DNA of 19,484 nucleotides from Trueperaceae bacterium (GCA_011390455.1 JAABSI010000055.1:1-19484); one strand, 5' to 3'. Shown: positions 1 through 8,532, counted from the stretch's first letter. Numbers and translations are program-made. The notes: generated by a model not told the origin, from the sequence alone.

Positions 1-106
1 CGGCCTGCAGCGCGCCGTCGATGGCGGCGTCGGGCATGCGGTCGCCGCCCATGGCGTCGAGGGCGATCAGCGGCGGCTGGGACGGTGCGGGGGCGGCGTC
101 GCTCAT
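1..106 (-). CDS. plsX: Phosphate acyltransferase PlsX, N-terminal fragment (runs off the window)
   Basis: The minus strand from 106 down to 1 encodes the first 35 residues of a protein that continues beyond the window. After a short Ala/Pro-rich start it reads PLIALDAMGGDRMPDAAIDG, the conserved N-terminal signature of PlsX (usual form ALDxMGGDxxP). PlsX makes acyl-phosphate from acyl-ACP for the PlsY/PlsC phospholipid pathway and is a peripheral membrane enzyme. The ATG at 106-104 lies 7 nt after a TACCAT box on the same strand and no Shine-Dalgarno is visible, so the mRNA is probably leaderless. It is divergent from the pseudouridine synthase gene. Family identity rests on the N-terminus only, but this motif is distinctive. 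Confidence 0.85.
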   Translation of the reverse strand, partial: MSDAAPAPSQPPLIALDAMGGDRMPDAAIDGALQA

Positions 107-113
107 GCCGCCC

Positions 114-119
114 ATGGTA
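114..119 (-). promoter_or_regulatory. -10 box of plsX (leaderless start)
   Basis: TACCAT on the minus strand, followed by 7 nt (GGGCGGC) and then the plsX ATG. No convincing -35 is visible. The geometry places the transcription start at or next to the start codon. Confidence 0.5.
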
Positions 120-223
120 CGTCACGGTCCCGTGCAGCGGGACGCCGCCCCCGAGGCGTCACCGCGGGCCCGGCCCACGAGACCGGCGCCCTCGGCCCGC
201 GCGGTCGCAGCCGATGCGCGGGC

Positions 224-229
224 TACGAT
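224..229 (+). promoter_or_regulatory. -10 box of the pseudouridine synthase gene (leaderless start)
   Basis: TACGAT followed by 7 nt and a GTG at 237 that is in frame with the RluA-type protein. It overlaps the alternative ATG at 228, which would then lie upstream of the transcription start. Confidence 0.4.
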
Positions 230-236
230 GGCCCTC

Positions 237-1175
237 GTGGACGTGCGGACCTTCGAAGCCCCGGGCGGCGAACGCCTCGACGTCGCCATCGCCCAGGCGC
301 TCGCGCTGTCGCGCACCTACGCCAAGGAGCTGATCGACGAGGGCTACGTCACGCTCGACGGACGGCCGGTGGGCAAGCCCGCCACCAAGCTCGACGGCTC
401 CGAGCTCGTCTCGGTGCTCCTGCCGCCGCCGCGGCCGGTGATGGTCGAGCCCGAGGACCTCGACCTGGTGGTCATCTACCAGGACGACGACCTCGCCGCC
501 ATCGACAAGCCCGCCGGCATGACGGCGCACCCGACCGCCACCGTGCGCAGCGGCACCGTCGTCAACGCGCTGCTGGGCCGCATGCGGCTGTCGAAGGAGG
601 CCAACCTCGATCCCGCCGACGACGCCTACCGACCCGGCATCGTCCACCGGCTCGACCGGGACACCTCTGGCGTGATGGTGGTGGCGAAGCACGACGAGGC
701 GCACCGGGCGCTGTCGGCCGCCTTCAAGAAGCGCCTGACCGAGAAGGCGTACGTCGCCATCGCGGTCGGCGAGCTGCCCGACGAGGTGCACGTCGACGCG
801 CCGATCGGCCGTCACCCGGTCGAGCGACAGCGGATGACGGTCGGCGGCGGCAACCCGAAGTCGGCGTCGACGATCGTGCGCGCGCTGGCGCGCGTCCCGG
901 GCTACACGCTGGTGCGCGCGCTGCCCCACAGCGGCCGCACCCACCAGATCCGCGTCCACCTGGCGCACCTGGGCGCGCCCATCCTCGGCGACACCGTCTA
1001 CGGCCGCCCCTCGGGCGTCATCGGCCGCCAGGCCCTGCACGCCCAGCGGCTCACGCTGCCGCACCCGCGCGACCACCACGCCATCACCTTCACCTCGCAG
1101 ATCCCCGTCGACATGGTCCACGCGTGGCTCGCGCTGGGCGGCTCGTGGCCGATCGACGGCCTCGAGACGCCCTGA
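237..1175 (+). CDS. RluA/RluD-family 23S rRNA pseudouridine synthase
   Basis: It isomerises uridines in large-subunit rRNA. An S4 RNA-binding domain covers about residues 12-65 (ERLDVAIAQALALSRTYAKE onward), followed by the catalytic domain with DKPAGMTAHP and the signature HRLDRDTSG, whose RLD aspartate (D140) is the catalytic residue; RTHQIRVHLAHLGAPILGD is the conserved RluA C-terminal motif. At 312 residues it matches the family. The frame is open from 21, but codons before about 228 encode low-complexity sequence with no family match. I chose GTG 237 because TACGAT ends 7 nt before it, the same spacing as other leaderless genes here; ATG 228 is the alternative and adds three residues. 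Which uridine it modifies cannot be told. pepF follows after 23 nt. Confidence 0.9.
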   Translation: MDVRTFEAPGGERLDVAIAQALALSRTYAKELIDEGYVTLDGRPVGKPATKLDGSELVSVLLPPPRPVMVEPEDLDLVVIYQDDDLAAIDKPAGMTAHPTATVRSGTVVNALLGRMRLSKEANLDPADDAYRPGIVHRLDRDTSGVMVVAKHDEAHRALSAAFKKRLTEKAYVAIAVGELPDEVHVDAPIGRHPVERQRMTVGGGNPKSASTIVRALARVPGYTLVRALPHSGRTHQIRVHLAHLGAPILGDTVYGRPSGVIGRQALHAQRLTLPHPRDHHAITFTSQIPVDMVHAWLALGGSWPIDGLETP

Positions 1176-1198
1176 GCCTCGCGCCCGAGAGGAGCCCC

Positions 1199-3037
1199 AT
1201 GAACCGCCCCACCCCGAACCCCGACGACGTCCGCTGGCGCCTCGACAGCCTGTTCGCCGGCCTCGACGCCGACGACTACCGCGCCGCGCGCGCCGACCTC
1301 GAGGCGCGGGTGGCCGCGCTCGAGGAGGGACTCGATCGCGACGGCATCGGCGCCGGCCCGCCGCTACCCGGCGACGCCCCGGCGGCCCGCCTCGGCGACC
1401 TGCTCGACGAGCTCAACGAACTCTGGCAACGGCTGTCGGACGTCAGCGTGTTCCTGACGGGGCACACGGCGGTGAACGCCTTCGACGACGCCGCCCAGGC
1501 CGAGTCCTCGACGCTGCGGCGCCTGACGTCGCGCCTGGGCCCGATCGACGCCCGCGTGTCGGCCTGGATCGGTCGCCTCGACCTCGACCGCGTCCTCGCG
1601 GCCGAACCGCGCGCCGCGGCGCACGCGCACCACCTGCGCCGCCAGCAGGTGAGGGCGAAGCACCTGATGAGCGACGACCAGGAGGCGCTGGCGGGCGCGC
1701 TCGGGCCCAGCGGCGGCGACGCCTGGGCGAAGCTGCAGGCCGACCTCGCCGGCAAGGCGACCGTGCACCTCACCCTGCCGGGCCAGGAGGCGAGCGAGGA
1801 GGCCGGCCTCGCCCGCCTGGCGGTGCTGCAGGCGAACCCCGACCGGGCCGTGCGCGAGGCGGCGTACCGCGCCGAGGGGGAGCTGCTCGAGAACCACGCC
1901 GTCGCCATCGCCGCCGCCATGAACGGCGTCAAGGGCGAGGTCGGCACCCTGGCCGCCCGGCGCGGCTGGGCGTCCCCGCTCGACGAGGCGCTGTTCCAGA
2001 ACGGCATCACGCCGGCGGCCCTCGACGCGCTGCGACGCGCGATGGAGGCAGCCTTCCCGAGCATGCGCCGCTACCTGCGCGCGAAGGCGCGCTTCCTCGG
2101 CCTCGAGCGGCTCGCCTGGTACGACCGCCTGGCGCCGGTGCAGGCCGGCGAGCCCCGCAGGTTCGACTGGGGCGAGGCCAAGGCGTTCGTGCGGGCGCGC
2201 TTCGCAGGCTTCTCGCCCAACCTGGCCGCGCTCGCCGACCGCGCCTTCGACGAGGGCTGGGTCGACGTGCTGCCGCGCAAGGGCAAGCGCAACGGCGCCT
2301 TCTGCATGGGCACCGCGGGACAGCGCGAGTCACGCGTGATGCTCAACTTCGGCGGTGGCCTCGACGACGTGTTCACCCTGGCGCACGAGCTGGGGCACGC
2401 CTTCCACAACGACGCCGCCTATCGGGCCGGGCGCGAGCCGCTGCAGCTGAGCACGCCGATGACGCTGGCCGAGACCGCGTCGATCTTCTGCGAGACGCTG
2501 GTGACGCAGGCGATGCTGGCGGAGTCCGACGACGTCACCCGCGTGGCGGTGCTCGAGCAGGACCTGCGCACCGCGACGGCCCTGGTGCTCGACATCGACA
2601 GCCGCTTCCGTTTCGAGCGAACGGTGTTCGAACGGCGCGCCGAGCGCGACCTGTCGGTCGCCGAGCTCGACGCCCTGATGCTCGAGGCGCAGGCCGAGAC
2701 CTACGGGGACGCGCTCGACCCCGACGCGCGGCAACCCCGCGCGTGGGCGAGCAAGCCGCACTACTACTCCGCGCGACGCTCGTTCTACAACTTCCCCTAC
2801 ACCTTCGGCTACCTCTTCGGCCTCGGCATCGCCGCCCGCTACGCCGCCGAGCCCGACGGCTTCGCGCAGCGCTACGAGGCGCTGCTCTCGCGGACCGGCA
2901 TGGCCGCCGTCGCCGACCTCGGTCGCGAGTTCGGCATCGAGGTCGAGTCCGAGGGCTTCTGGCGCGACGCACTGGCGGTCAGCGAACGCCGCGTCGACGA
3001 CTACGAGCGGCTGGTCGACGGCCTGACGGCCGCCTGA
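1199..3037 (+). CDS. pepF: M3-family oligoendopeptidase F (PepF-like zinc peptidase)
   Basis: A cytoplasmic metallopeptidase that would cut short peptides delivered by an importer such as the one encoded downstream. The 612-residue length is normal for PepF. Zinc site: HELGH at residues 396-400 (catalytic E397) and E425 in LAETASIF as third ligand. The C-terminal motif YNFPYTFGYLFGLG is characteristic of the PepF/M3B branch. The N-terminal half is helical and Ala/Arg/Glu-rich, as expected for the peptide-clamping region. The start is fixed by GAGAGGAG about 5 nt before ATG 1199; the frame is open further upstream but overlaps the preceding gene. The SDR gene begins 10 nt after its stop. Confidence 0.92.
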   Translation: MNRPTPNPDDVRWRLDSLFAGLDADDYRAARADLEARVAALEEGLDRDGIGAGPPLPGDAPAARLGDLLDELNELWQRLSDVSVFLTGHTAVNAFDDAAQAESSTLRRLTSRLGPIDARVSAWIGRLDLDRVLAAEPRAAAHAHHLRRQQVRAKHLMSDDQEALAGALGPSGGDAWAKLQADLAGKATVHLTLPGQEASEEAGLARLAVLQANPDRAVREAAYRAEGELLENHAVAIAAAMNGVKGEVGTLAARRGWASPLDEALFQNGITPAALDALRRAMEAAFPSMRRYLRAKARFLGLERLAWYDRLAPVQAGEPRRFDWGEAKAFVRARFAGFSPNLAALADRAFDEGWVDVLPRKGKRNGAFCMGTAGQRESRVMLNFGGGLDDVFTLAHELGHAFHNDAAYRAGREPLQLSTPMTLAETASIFCETLVTQAMLAESDDVTRVAVLEQDLRTATALVLDIDSRFRFERTVFERRAERDLSVAELDALMLEAQAETYGDALDPDARQPRAWASKPHYYSARRSFYNFPYTFGYLFGLGIAARYAAEPDGFAQRYEALLSRTGMAAVADLGREFGIEVESEGFWRDALAVSERRVDDYERLVDGLTAA

Positions 3038-3047
3038 GGAGGACACG

Positions 3048-3827
3048 ATGGACTACCGCGAGCTGTTCGATCTCACCGGGCGCCACGCGCTGGTCATCGG
3101 CGCCGGTTCCGGCATCGGCGCGGCCGTCGCCGAGGGCCTGGCCGACGCCGGCGCCACCGTCGCCTGTGCCGACGTGGCCGCTGCCGCCGCGGAGGGCACC
3201 GCGGCCACCCTGGCCGCCAAGGGCCACGCGGCCAGCGTCCATGCCGTCGACATCACCGACGAGGCGGCGGTCGACGCGCTGATCGCCGCGGTCCCCGGTC
3301 TCGACGTGCTGGTGTGCACGCCCGCCGTCAACGTGCGCAAGCCCTTGCTCGAGATCTCCGCGGCCGAGTTCGACAAGGTGATCGGCCTCAACCTGCGCGG
3401 GAGCTTCTTCGTCATGCGCGCCGCCGGCCGGCGCATGGCGGCGCAGGGCCGCGGCTCGATCATCCTCTTCTCGAGCATCCGGGCGCTGACCGTCGAACCG
3501 GGCCAGGGCGTGTACGCGGCCACCAAGGCCGGCACGCTGCAGATGATCCGCGCGCTGGCCGCGGAGCTGGGTCCGGCGGGCGTACGCGCGAACGCGATCG
3601 CGCCCGGCGTCGTCGAGACGCCCCTGACCGAACCGATCAAGGCGAAGCCCGAGTGGTACGCCGCGTACGCCGAGAAGTCCGCCCTGAAGCGCTGGGCCCA
3701 GCCGAGCGAGATGGTGGGGCCCGCGATCTACCTGGCGTCGGACGCGGCCTCGTTCGTGACCGGCACCCTGACGATCGTCGACGGCGGCTGGACGGCGGTC
3801 GACGGCCGCTTCACGCCGCCGCTGTGA
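3048..3827 (+). CDS. Short-chain dehydrogenase/reductase (SDR), classical type
   Basis: NAD(P)-dependent oxidoreductase with a Rossmann fold. Cofactor loop GAGSGIG at residues 18-24. D42 at the end of the second strand suggests NAD(H) preference. Catalytic set N115, S142/S143, Y156 and K160 (YAATK); the C-terminal VTGTLTIVDGGW is the usual SDR ending. Length 259 is standard. The NNAG structural motif is replaced by CTPA (90-93), which is unusual. Start ATG 3048 has AGGAGG 5 nt upstream, overlapping the pepF stop. The stop overlaps the start of the M20 gene by 4 nt, so the two are probably translationally coupled. The substrate cannot be told; context suggests a step in catabolism of an imported compound. 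Confidence 0.9.
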   Translation: MDYRELFDLTGRHALVIGAGSGIGAAVAEGLADAGATVACADVAAAAAEGTAATLAAKGHAASVHAVDITDEAAVDALIAAVPGLDVLVCTPAVNVRKPLLEISAAEFDKVIGLNLRGSFFVMRAAGRRMAAQGRGSIILFSSIRALTVEPGQGVYAATKAGTLQMIRALAAELGPAGVRANAIAPGVVETPLTEPIKAKPEWYAAYAEKSALKRWAQPSEMVGPAIYLASDAASFVTGTLTIVDGGWTAVDGRFTPPL

Positions 3828-5149
3828 GCGGCCCGACCGCGGCCGGCCCCGGCGCCACCCCCGAGGTCGACGCGCTGGCGGCCCGCGTCCGCGACGCCGT
3901 CGACGCCGAGGCGGTGCTGCGCCGCACCGTGGAACTGGTGCGCATCCGCAGCGTGTGGGACCCGGAGACCGGCGCCGACGAGGCCGCCGCCGCGGCGTAC
4001 GTCGCCGACGAGTTGCGCGCGCTCTCGCTGAACGTGACGGTCGACGAGGTCGCCCCGGGGCGCCCGAACGTGATCGCCGACTGGACGGGCGCAGCCTTCG
4101 AGCCGGGGGTGCACCGCACGCTGATGTTCGAGGGGCACACCGACGTGGTCACCGAGGGCGACCGCTCCCGCTGGTCGCGCGACCCCTACGGCGCCGATCT
4201 CGAGCCCGACCCCGTCGGCGGCACGCGCCTCTACGGCCGCGGCAGCGCCGACATGAAGGCCGGCGTGGCGGCGGCCATCGAGGCCGTCGCGGCGCTGCGA
4301 CGGGCGGCGCCCGACCTGCCCGGCCGCGTGCGGCTCGGCATCGTCGTCGACGAGGAGGGCATGATGCTGGGCATCAAGCGCTTCGTCGCCGGCGGCTGGG
4401 GCGACGAGGTCGACGGCGCGATCGTGTGTGAGCCCGAGGAGCTCGAGCTGTGCCTGCACCAGAAGGGCGCGATGCGGCTGCACGCGCACGTTCGCGGCGT
4501 GATGGCCCATGGCGCCATGCCCTACGCCGGCGTGAACCCCATCGCGGGCCTCCAGCGCCTCCTGGCCGCCGTCGAGGCCCTGCAGGACGAGGAGCAGGCG
4601 CGGCTCGGCGCGCACGCCTTCCTGGGCTTCCCGTGGCTGACGCCGACGATCGTGCGCTCTCCCGTCGCCGGCGAGGCCCAGCTCAACGTCATGCCCGACA
4701 CCGCGTACGCGGCCCTCGACGTGCGCACCGTCCCCGGCCAGTCGCACGAGATGCTCTACGAACGCCTGCGAGCCGAGGCGGACCGGGTGCAGGCCGGCAT
4801 GCCGAACCTCGCGATCGAGCTCGATTGGTTCGAGAGCCGCCCGTGGACCGAGACCGCCGACGACGACCCACTGGTGCGGGCGCTCGAGGCGGCGTACCCG
4901 ACCGCCGTGGGCGGCCCGCCCCGTTACGGCGGCGTGCCCGGCGCCACCGACGGCACCTTCCTGCACGCGGCGGGCGTGCCGATCGTCACCGTCGGCCCCG
5001 GCGACCGCACGATCCCGCACCAGGTGGACGAGTTCGTGCGGGTCGATGAGGTCGTCCGGGCGGCCAGGCTGTACGCCGAGGCCGCCGTCCGGTACCTTAT
5101 GGCCACCCCACCGGTCGACGGGCCGCGCGCCGCGCGCCTCCGCCGCTGA
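3824..5149 (+). CDS. M20-family metallohydrolase (ArgE/DapE/carboxypeptidase-like)
   Basis: Predicted zinc-dependent amidohydrolase or deacylase acting on N-acylated amino acids or small peptides. Metal and catalytic motifs in order: FEGHTDVV (H105, D107), GRGSADMKAG (bridging D143), DEEG (E177/E178), the CEPEEL segment, and TIPHQVDEF near the C-terminus (H399). The dimerisation domain lies between, about residues 205-320. Length 441 is in the ArgE/DapE range. The start is a GTG in a GTGA overlap with the SDR stop; there is no Shine-Dalgarno, which fits translational coupling. The frame is open further upstream, but that part lies entirely inside the SDR gene. Its position before a binding protein and after PepF suggests it processes the transported substrate. 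The specific reaction is not determinable. Confidence 0.88.
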   Translation: MSGPTAAGPGATPEVDALAARVRDAVDAEAVLRRTVELVRIRSVWDPETGADEAAAAAYVADELRALSLNVTVDEVAPGRPNVIADWTGAAFEPGVHRTLMFEGHTDVVTEGDRSRWSRDPYGADLEPDPVGGTRLYGRGSADMKAGVAAAIEAVAALRRAAPDLPGRVRLGIVVDEEGMMLGIKRFVAGGWGDEVDGAIVCEPEELELCLHQKGAMRLHAHVRGVMAHGAMPYAGVNPIAGLQRLLAAVEALQDEEQARLGAHAFLGFPWLTPTIVRSPVAGEAQLNVMPDTAYAALDVRTVPGQSHEMLYERLRAEADRVQAGMPNLAIELDWFESRPWTETADDDPLVRALEAAYPTAVGGPPRYGGVPGATDGTFLHAAGVPIVTVGPGDRTIPHQVDEFVRVDEVVRAARLYAEAAVRYLMATPPVDGPRAARLRR

Positions 5150-5177
5150 CCCGACGACCGAGCCCCAGGAGGCCCAC

Positions 5178-6683
5178 ATGACGCGCCCGCAACGCTGGCT
5201 CATCGCCGTCCTCTCCGCCACCCTGCTCCTCGGCTCGACCGTCGCCCAGGACCCGGCGCCCGTGAGGGGCGGCACCGTCACCGTCGCGATCTCCGCCGAC
5301 CCGCCCGGCTGGGACCCCACGCTGTCGACCTCGCAGGAGATCGCGCGGGTGACCTACGGCAACGTCTACGAGGGACTCGTGCGCTTCGACCGCGACGGCG
5401 CGATCGTGCCCGCGCTGGCGACCGCCTGGCAGGTCTCCTCGGACGGCCTGGCCTGGACCTTCACGCTGCGCGAGGGCGTGCGCTTTCACGACGGCAGCCC
5501 GCTGACCGTCGACGACGTGCTCGCCAAGTTCGAACGCGCCCGCGACCCGGACAGCGGGCACGTGAACGCCGGCTACTACGCCGCGGTGGTCGACGTGCGC
5601 GCGCCCGACGAGCGCACGATCGTGTTCGAGCTCGACACCCCCAGCCGTAGCCTGCTCTACAACCTCGCGCGACCCGACGCGATCATCTACCCGCAGGCCG
5701 TGGCCGAGACCCAGCGCAGCCAGCCGGTCGGCACCGGGCCGTTCGTGTTCGCCCGCTACGTCGAGGGCAGCGAGGTCCGTCTCGAGCGCTTCGACGGCTA
5801 CTGGAACCCCGAGCTGCCCTACCTCGACGGCGCCACCTTCCGCATCATCGGCGACGCCAACGCGCGCGTAGCGGCGCTGCAGGCCGGCGACGTCGACTAC
5901 ATCGGGGCCGCCATCCCGCCAGAACAGGTGCGCGTGCTGCAGGCGAACCCCGCGCTGAAGGTCGCCTCGGGCACGGCCACGGCCGAGATCACGGTGGCGA
6001 TGAACAACGCCCGCGCGCCCTTCGACGACCCGCGCGTGCGCCAGGCGATCAGCCACGCCATCGACAAGGACGTCATCGTGCAGGGCGCCTTCTTCGGGCT
6101 GGGCACCGTCATCGGGACCCACATGAGCCCCTCCGAGGCCTACTACGTCGACCTGACCGGCACCTACCCCTACGACCCGGAACGCGCCCGCGCGCTGCTC
6201 GCCGACGCCGGCCACGCCGACGGGCTCACCTTCGACTTCGAACTGCCCGAGCCCTACGCCATCGAGCGGCGCACCGGCGAGATCATCGCTCAGCAGCTGC
6301 GTGAGGTGGGCATCGACGTCAACCTCTCGGTCGTCGAGTGGGGCACCTGGATCCAGCGGATCTTCCTCGCCGCCGACTACGACATGACGATCATCGGCCA
6401 CTCGGAGCCGCGCGACATCAACATCTACGCCAACCCGGACTACTACTACCAGTACGACAACCCGCGCGTCGCCGAGCTGCTCGCGCAGGCCGAGGCCGCG
6501 CCCACGGCCGAGGCCGAGACCGCCGCCTACCAGGAGATCGCCCGCGTCATCGCCGAGGACGCCGTCAACGTGTGGGTGTTCAGCCCCGCCAACACGGTCG
6601 CCGTGCGCGCCGACGTCTACGGCTTCTGGGTCGACCAGCCCACCCCGGCCCTCGACCTGACGCAGGTGTACCGGGCGCCGTGA
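5178..6683 (+). CDS. ABC transporter substrate-binding protein, family 5 (peptide/nickel/dipeptide type)
   Basis: Secreted binding protein that captures a peptide-like ligand outside the membrane and hands it to the permeases downstream. A Sec signal peptide (RPQR, then WLIAVLSATLLLGSTVA) is likely cleaved after A23, leaving Gln-Asp; there is no lipobox cysteine, so it should be soluble in a periplasm. SBP_bac_5 hallmarks: WTFTLREGVRFHDGSPLTVDDV, PVGTGPFVF, DDPRVRQAISHAIDKD, YPYDPERARALLADAGHADG. Length 501 is typical. AGGAGG at 5167-5172 sets ATG 5178, 28 nt after the M20 stop. A perfect 32-bp palindrome just past the stop separates it from dppB. The ligand is unknown; the neighbouring peptidase and deacylase favour peptides or acyl-amino acids. 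Confidence 0.92.
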   Translation: MTRPQRWLIAVLSATLLLGSTVAQDPAPVRGGTVTVAISADPPGWDPTLSTSQEIARVTYGNVYEGLVRFDRDGAIVPALATAWQVSSDGLAWTFTLREGVRFHDGSPLTVDDVLAKFERARDPDSGHVNAGYYAAVVDVRAPDERTIVFELDTPSRSLLYNLARPDAIIYPQAVAETQRSQPVGTGPFVFARYVEGSEVRLERFDGYWNPELPYLDGATFRIIGDANARVAALQAGDVDYIGAAIPPEQVRVLQANPALKVASGTATAEITVAMNNARAPFDDPRVRQAISHAIDKDVIVQGAFFGLGTVIGTHMSPSEAYYVDLTGTYPYDPERARALLADAGHADGLTFDFELPEPYAIERRTGEIIAQQLREVGIDVNLSVVEWGTWIQRIFLAADYDMTIIGHSEPRDINIYANPDYYYQYDNPRVAELLAQAEAAPTAEAETAAYQEIARVIAEDAVNVWVFSPANTVAVRADVYGFWVDQPTPALDLTQVYRAP

Positions 6684-6692
6684 TGCCCGTGT

Positions 6693-6724
6693 GTGCTCGC
6701 CGAGCGCGCGCGCTCGGCGAGCAC
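6693..6724 (+). promoter_or_regulatory. Perfect 32-bp palindrome between binding-protein gene and dppB
   Basis: Two 16-base arms (left arm GTGCTCGCCGAGCGCG) with no spacer; in RNA about 14 pairs could form around a small loop. It starts 10 nt after the binding-protein stop and ends 8 nt before the dppB ATG. There is no U-tract, so it is more likely an intercistronic stabilising or partial-termination hairpin than a full terminator. It also leaves little room for a ribosome site before dppB. Confidence 0.7.
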
Positions 6725-6732
6725 CATGCCCC

Positions 6733-7677
6733 ATGACCCGCTTCCTCGCCCGCCGCCTCCTCACCACGCTCGTGAGCCTCGTGCTCGCGAGCGTGGTCGT
6801 GTTCGGCGCGGTCCTGGCGGTGCCGGGTGACCCAGCGGCCGTCATCCTGGGGATGAACGCCGCTCCGGAGGCGCTGGCCGCCGTGCGCGAGCAGCTGGGG
6901 CTCGACGTTCCCGCCCCCCGGCGCTACCTGCGGTGGCTCGGGGGCGTGCTGCGCGGCGACCTCGGCGAGTCGATCCAGTACCAGCGGCCGGTGGCGCGGC
7001 TCATCGGCGACCGCCTGGGGGTCTCCGTGCCGCTCACGCTGGCGGCCGCGCTGCTGGCGACGCTCCTCGCCGTACCGGTCGGGATCGCCACGGCGCTGAA
7101 GCGCGGCACCGTGTGGGACCCGCTGCTCGTGCTGGCGTCGCAGGTGGGCGCGGCGATCCCGTCGTTCTGGCTGGGGCTGCTCTTCATCCTGGTGTTCGCC
7201 GTCGGGCTCGGGTGGCTGCCGTCGGGCGGCTTCCCCGGCTGGGACGTGAGCCTGGGCGGCTCGCTGCGGGCGCTGGCGCTGCCGGTGCTGGCGCTGGGCC
7301 TGGGGCAGGCGGCCGTCATGACGCGCATGACGCGCGCCGCGATGCTCGACGTGCTGTCGCAGGACTTCGTGCGCACGGCCCGCGCCAAGGGCCTCGCGCG
7401 CCGCTCGGTGGTCGGCAAGCACGCCCTACGCAACGCGCTGGTGACGCTCGTGACGGTGTTGGGCCTGACCTTGGTCAACGTGTTCGTGGGCGCCATCGTC
7501 ATCGAGCAGGTGTTCTCGCTGCCCGGCATCGGCCGGCTGGCGCTCACCGCGATCGGCAACCGCGACTACCCGCTGGTGCAGGGCGTGGTGCTGCTGTACG
7601 CCAGCGCGATCGTCCTCATGTCGTTCCTGGTCGACCTCTCCTACGGCTGGCTCGACCCTCGGATCCGGTACGCATGA
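6733..7677 (+). CDS. dppB: Peptide-type ABC importer permease, DppB-like
   Basis: Inner-membrane subunit of a Dpp/Opp-type importer. TM1 at about residues 9-31 is followed by VPGDPAAVILG, the conserved post-TM1 DppB motif, then GDLGESIQYQRPV, more TM helices, and the cytoplasmic EAA-type loop DFVRTARAKGLARRSVVGKH that contacts the ATPase. It ends in the classical DppB tail LDPRIRYA. Length 314 is normal. ATG 6733 follows the 32-bp palindrome by 8 nt and has no clear Shine-Dalgarno. An upstream in-frame GTG at 6691 would run through the palindrome and add non-family residues, so I rejected it. It overlaps dppC by 4 nt (ATGA). Confidence 0.92.
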   Translation: MTRFLARRLLTTLVSLVLASVVVFGAVLAVPGDPAAVILGMNAAPEALAAVREQLGLDVPAPRRYLRWLGGVLRGDLGESIQYQRPVARLIGDRLGVSVPLTLAAALLATLLAVPVGIATALKRGTVWDPLLVLASQVGAAIPSFWLGLLFILVFAVGLGWLPSGGFPGWDVSLGGSLRALALPVLALGLGQAAVMTRMTRAAMLDVLSQDFVRTARAKGLARRSVVGKHALRNALVTLVTVLGLTLVNVFVGAIVIEQVFSLPGIGRLALTAIGNRDYPLVQGVVLLYASAIVLMSFLVDLSYGWLDPRIRYA

Positions 7678-8492
7678 GGCGCCGCCGGCCCCCGCTGAAC
7701 CTCACGCTGGGCGGCGCGCTGGTCGGCCTGGTGGTGGCCGCGGCCCTGCTGTCGTTCGCGTGGCTGCCCCATGACCCGCAGCGCATGGACTTCGCGGCGC
7801 AGCTCGCCGGCCCCAGCGCGAGCCACTGGTTCGGGACGGACCACTTCGGCCGCGATCTCTTCTCGCGCGTGCTGGTGGGTTCTCGCTCGACGCTGCTGGT
7901 GGGTGCGATCGCGGTCGGCATCGCGTTGTCGCTGGGCGCGCTGCTGGGCGCCATGGCCGGCTGGGCCGGCGGCTGGGCCGACGAGGTCGTCATGCGCCTG
8001 ATCGACGTGCTGTACGCCTTCCCCGCCATCCTCATGGCCCTGTTGCTGGCGGCCGTGTTCCAGCCCGGCACCGTGACCGCCATGGTCGCGATCGGCCTGG
8101 CGACCGTGCCGATCTTCGCGCGCCTCATGCGCTCGTCGGTGGTCGCGCTGCGCGAACGCGACTACGTCGAGGCGGGGCGTGCCCTCGGCGCCCGCGGCCC
8201 CCGTCTGCTGCGGGTACACGTGCTGCCCGGCGCCGCCTCGCCGCTGGTGGTGCAGGCGTCGTTGTCACTGTCGGTGGCGGTGCTGGCTGAAGCCGCCCTG
8301 TCGTTCCTCGGGCTCGGCACGCCCCCCGACGTGCCCTCCTGGGGCAACATGCTGCGCGAGGCCCAGGGCTTCATGATGTTGTCGCCCTGGGCGGCCCTGG
8401 CGCCGGGCTTGGCCATCGTCGTGACGGTGCTGGGCTGGAGCCTCCTGGGCGACGGCTTGCGGGATTGGCTGGATCCGACGACGCGGGGTTAG
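7674..8492 (+). CDS. dppC: Peptide-type ABC importer permease, DppC-like
   Basis: Second membrane subunit, partner of the preceding DppB. TM1 covers about residues 10-30, then HDPQRMDF, the conserved FGTDHFGRDLFSRVLVGSR, several TM helices, the EAA loop YVEAGRALGARGPRLLRVHVL, and FLGLGTPPDVPSWGNML followed by the family ending LLGDGLRDWLDP. Length is 272, at the short end of the family, with a minimal linker between TM1 and the GTD motif. The start overlaps the dppB stop by 4 nt, implying coupled translation. No DppD/DppF ATPase gene follows; the next gene is unrelated, so the ATPases must be encoded elsewhere. Confidence 0.92.
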   Translation: MRRRRPPLNLTLGGALVGLVVAAALLSFAWLPHDPQRMDFAAQLAGPSASHWFGTDHFGRDLFSRVLVGSRSTLLVGAIAVGIALSLGALLGAMAGWAGGWADEVVMRLIDVLYAFPAILMALLLAAVFQPGTVTAMVAIGLATVPIFARLMRSSVVALRERDYVEAGRALGARGPRLLRVHVLPGAASPLVVQASLSLSVAVLAEAALSFLGLGTPPDVPSWGNMLREAQGFMMLSPWAALAPGLAIVVTVLGWSLLGDGLRDWLDPTTRG

Positions 8493-8493
8493 C

Positions 8494-8522
8494 GCGGGGC
8501 GCCCGCCCCAGGTCCGCCCCGC
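8494..8522 (+). terminator. GC hairpin after dppC
   Basis: Arms GCGGGGCG (8494-8501) and CGCCCCGC (8515-8522) with a 13-nt loop, starting right after the dppC stop. There is no T-run, so it may end transcription inefficiently or only protect the 3' end. Confidence 0.4.
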
Positions 8523-8532
8523 CGCACCCGGT

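Noticed and set aside
21..236. N-terminal extension of the pseudouridine synthase from ATG 21
   Set aside because: It overlaps plsX on the other strand, is low-complexity Ala/Arg/Pro, and no family member has it.
159..1121. Long minus-strand ORF opposite the pseudouridine synthase gene
   Set aside because: His/Val/Asp/Arg-rich translation typical of the antisense of a GC-rich gene; the plus-strand gene has clear motifs.
3728..5320. 530-codon minus-strand ORF
   Set aside because: Antisense shadow of the M20 gene, with the same compositional signature and no recognisable domain.
5097..6845. 582-codon minus-strand ORF
   Set aside because: Antisense shadow of the binding-protein gene; it runs through the palindrome and three real gene boundaries.
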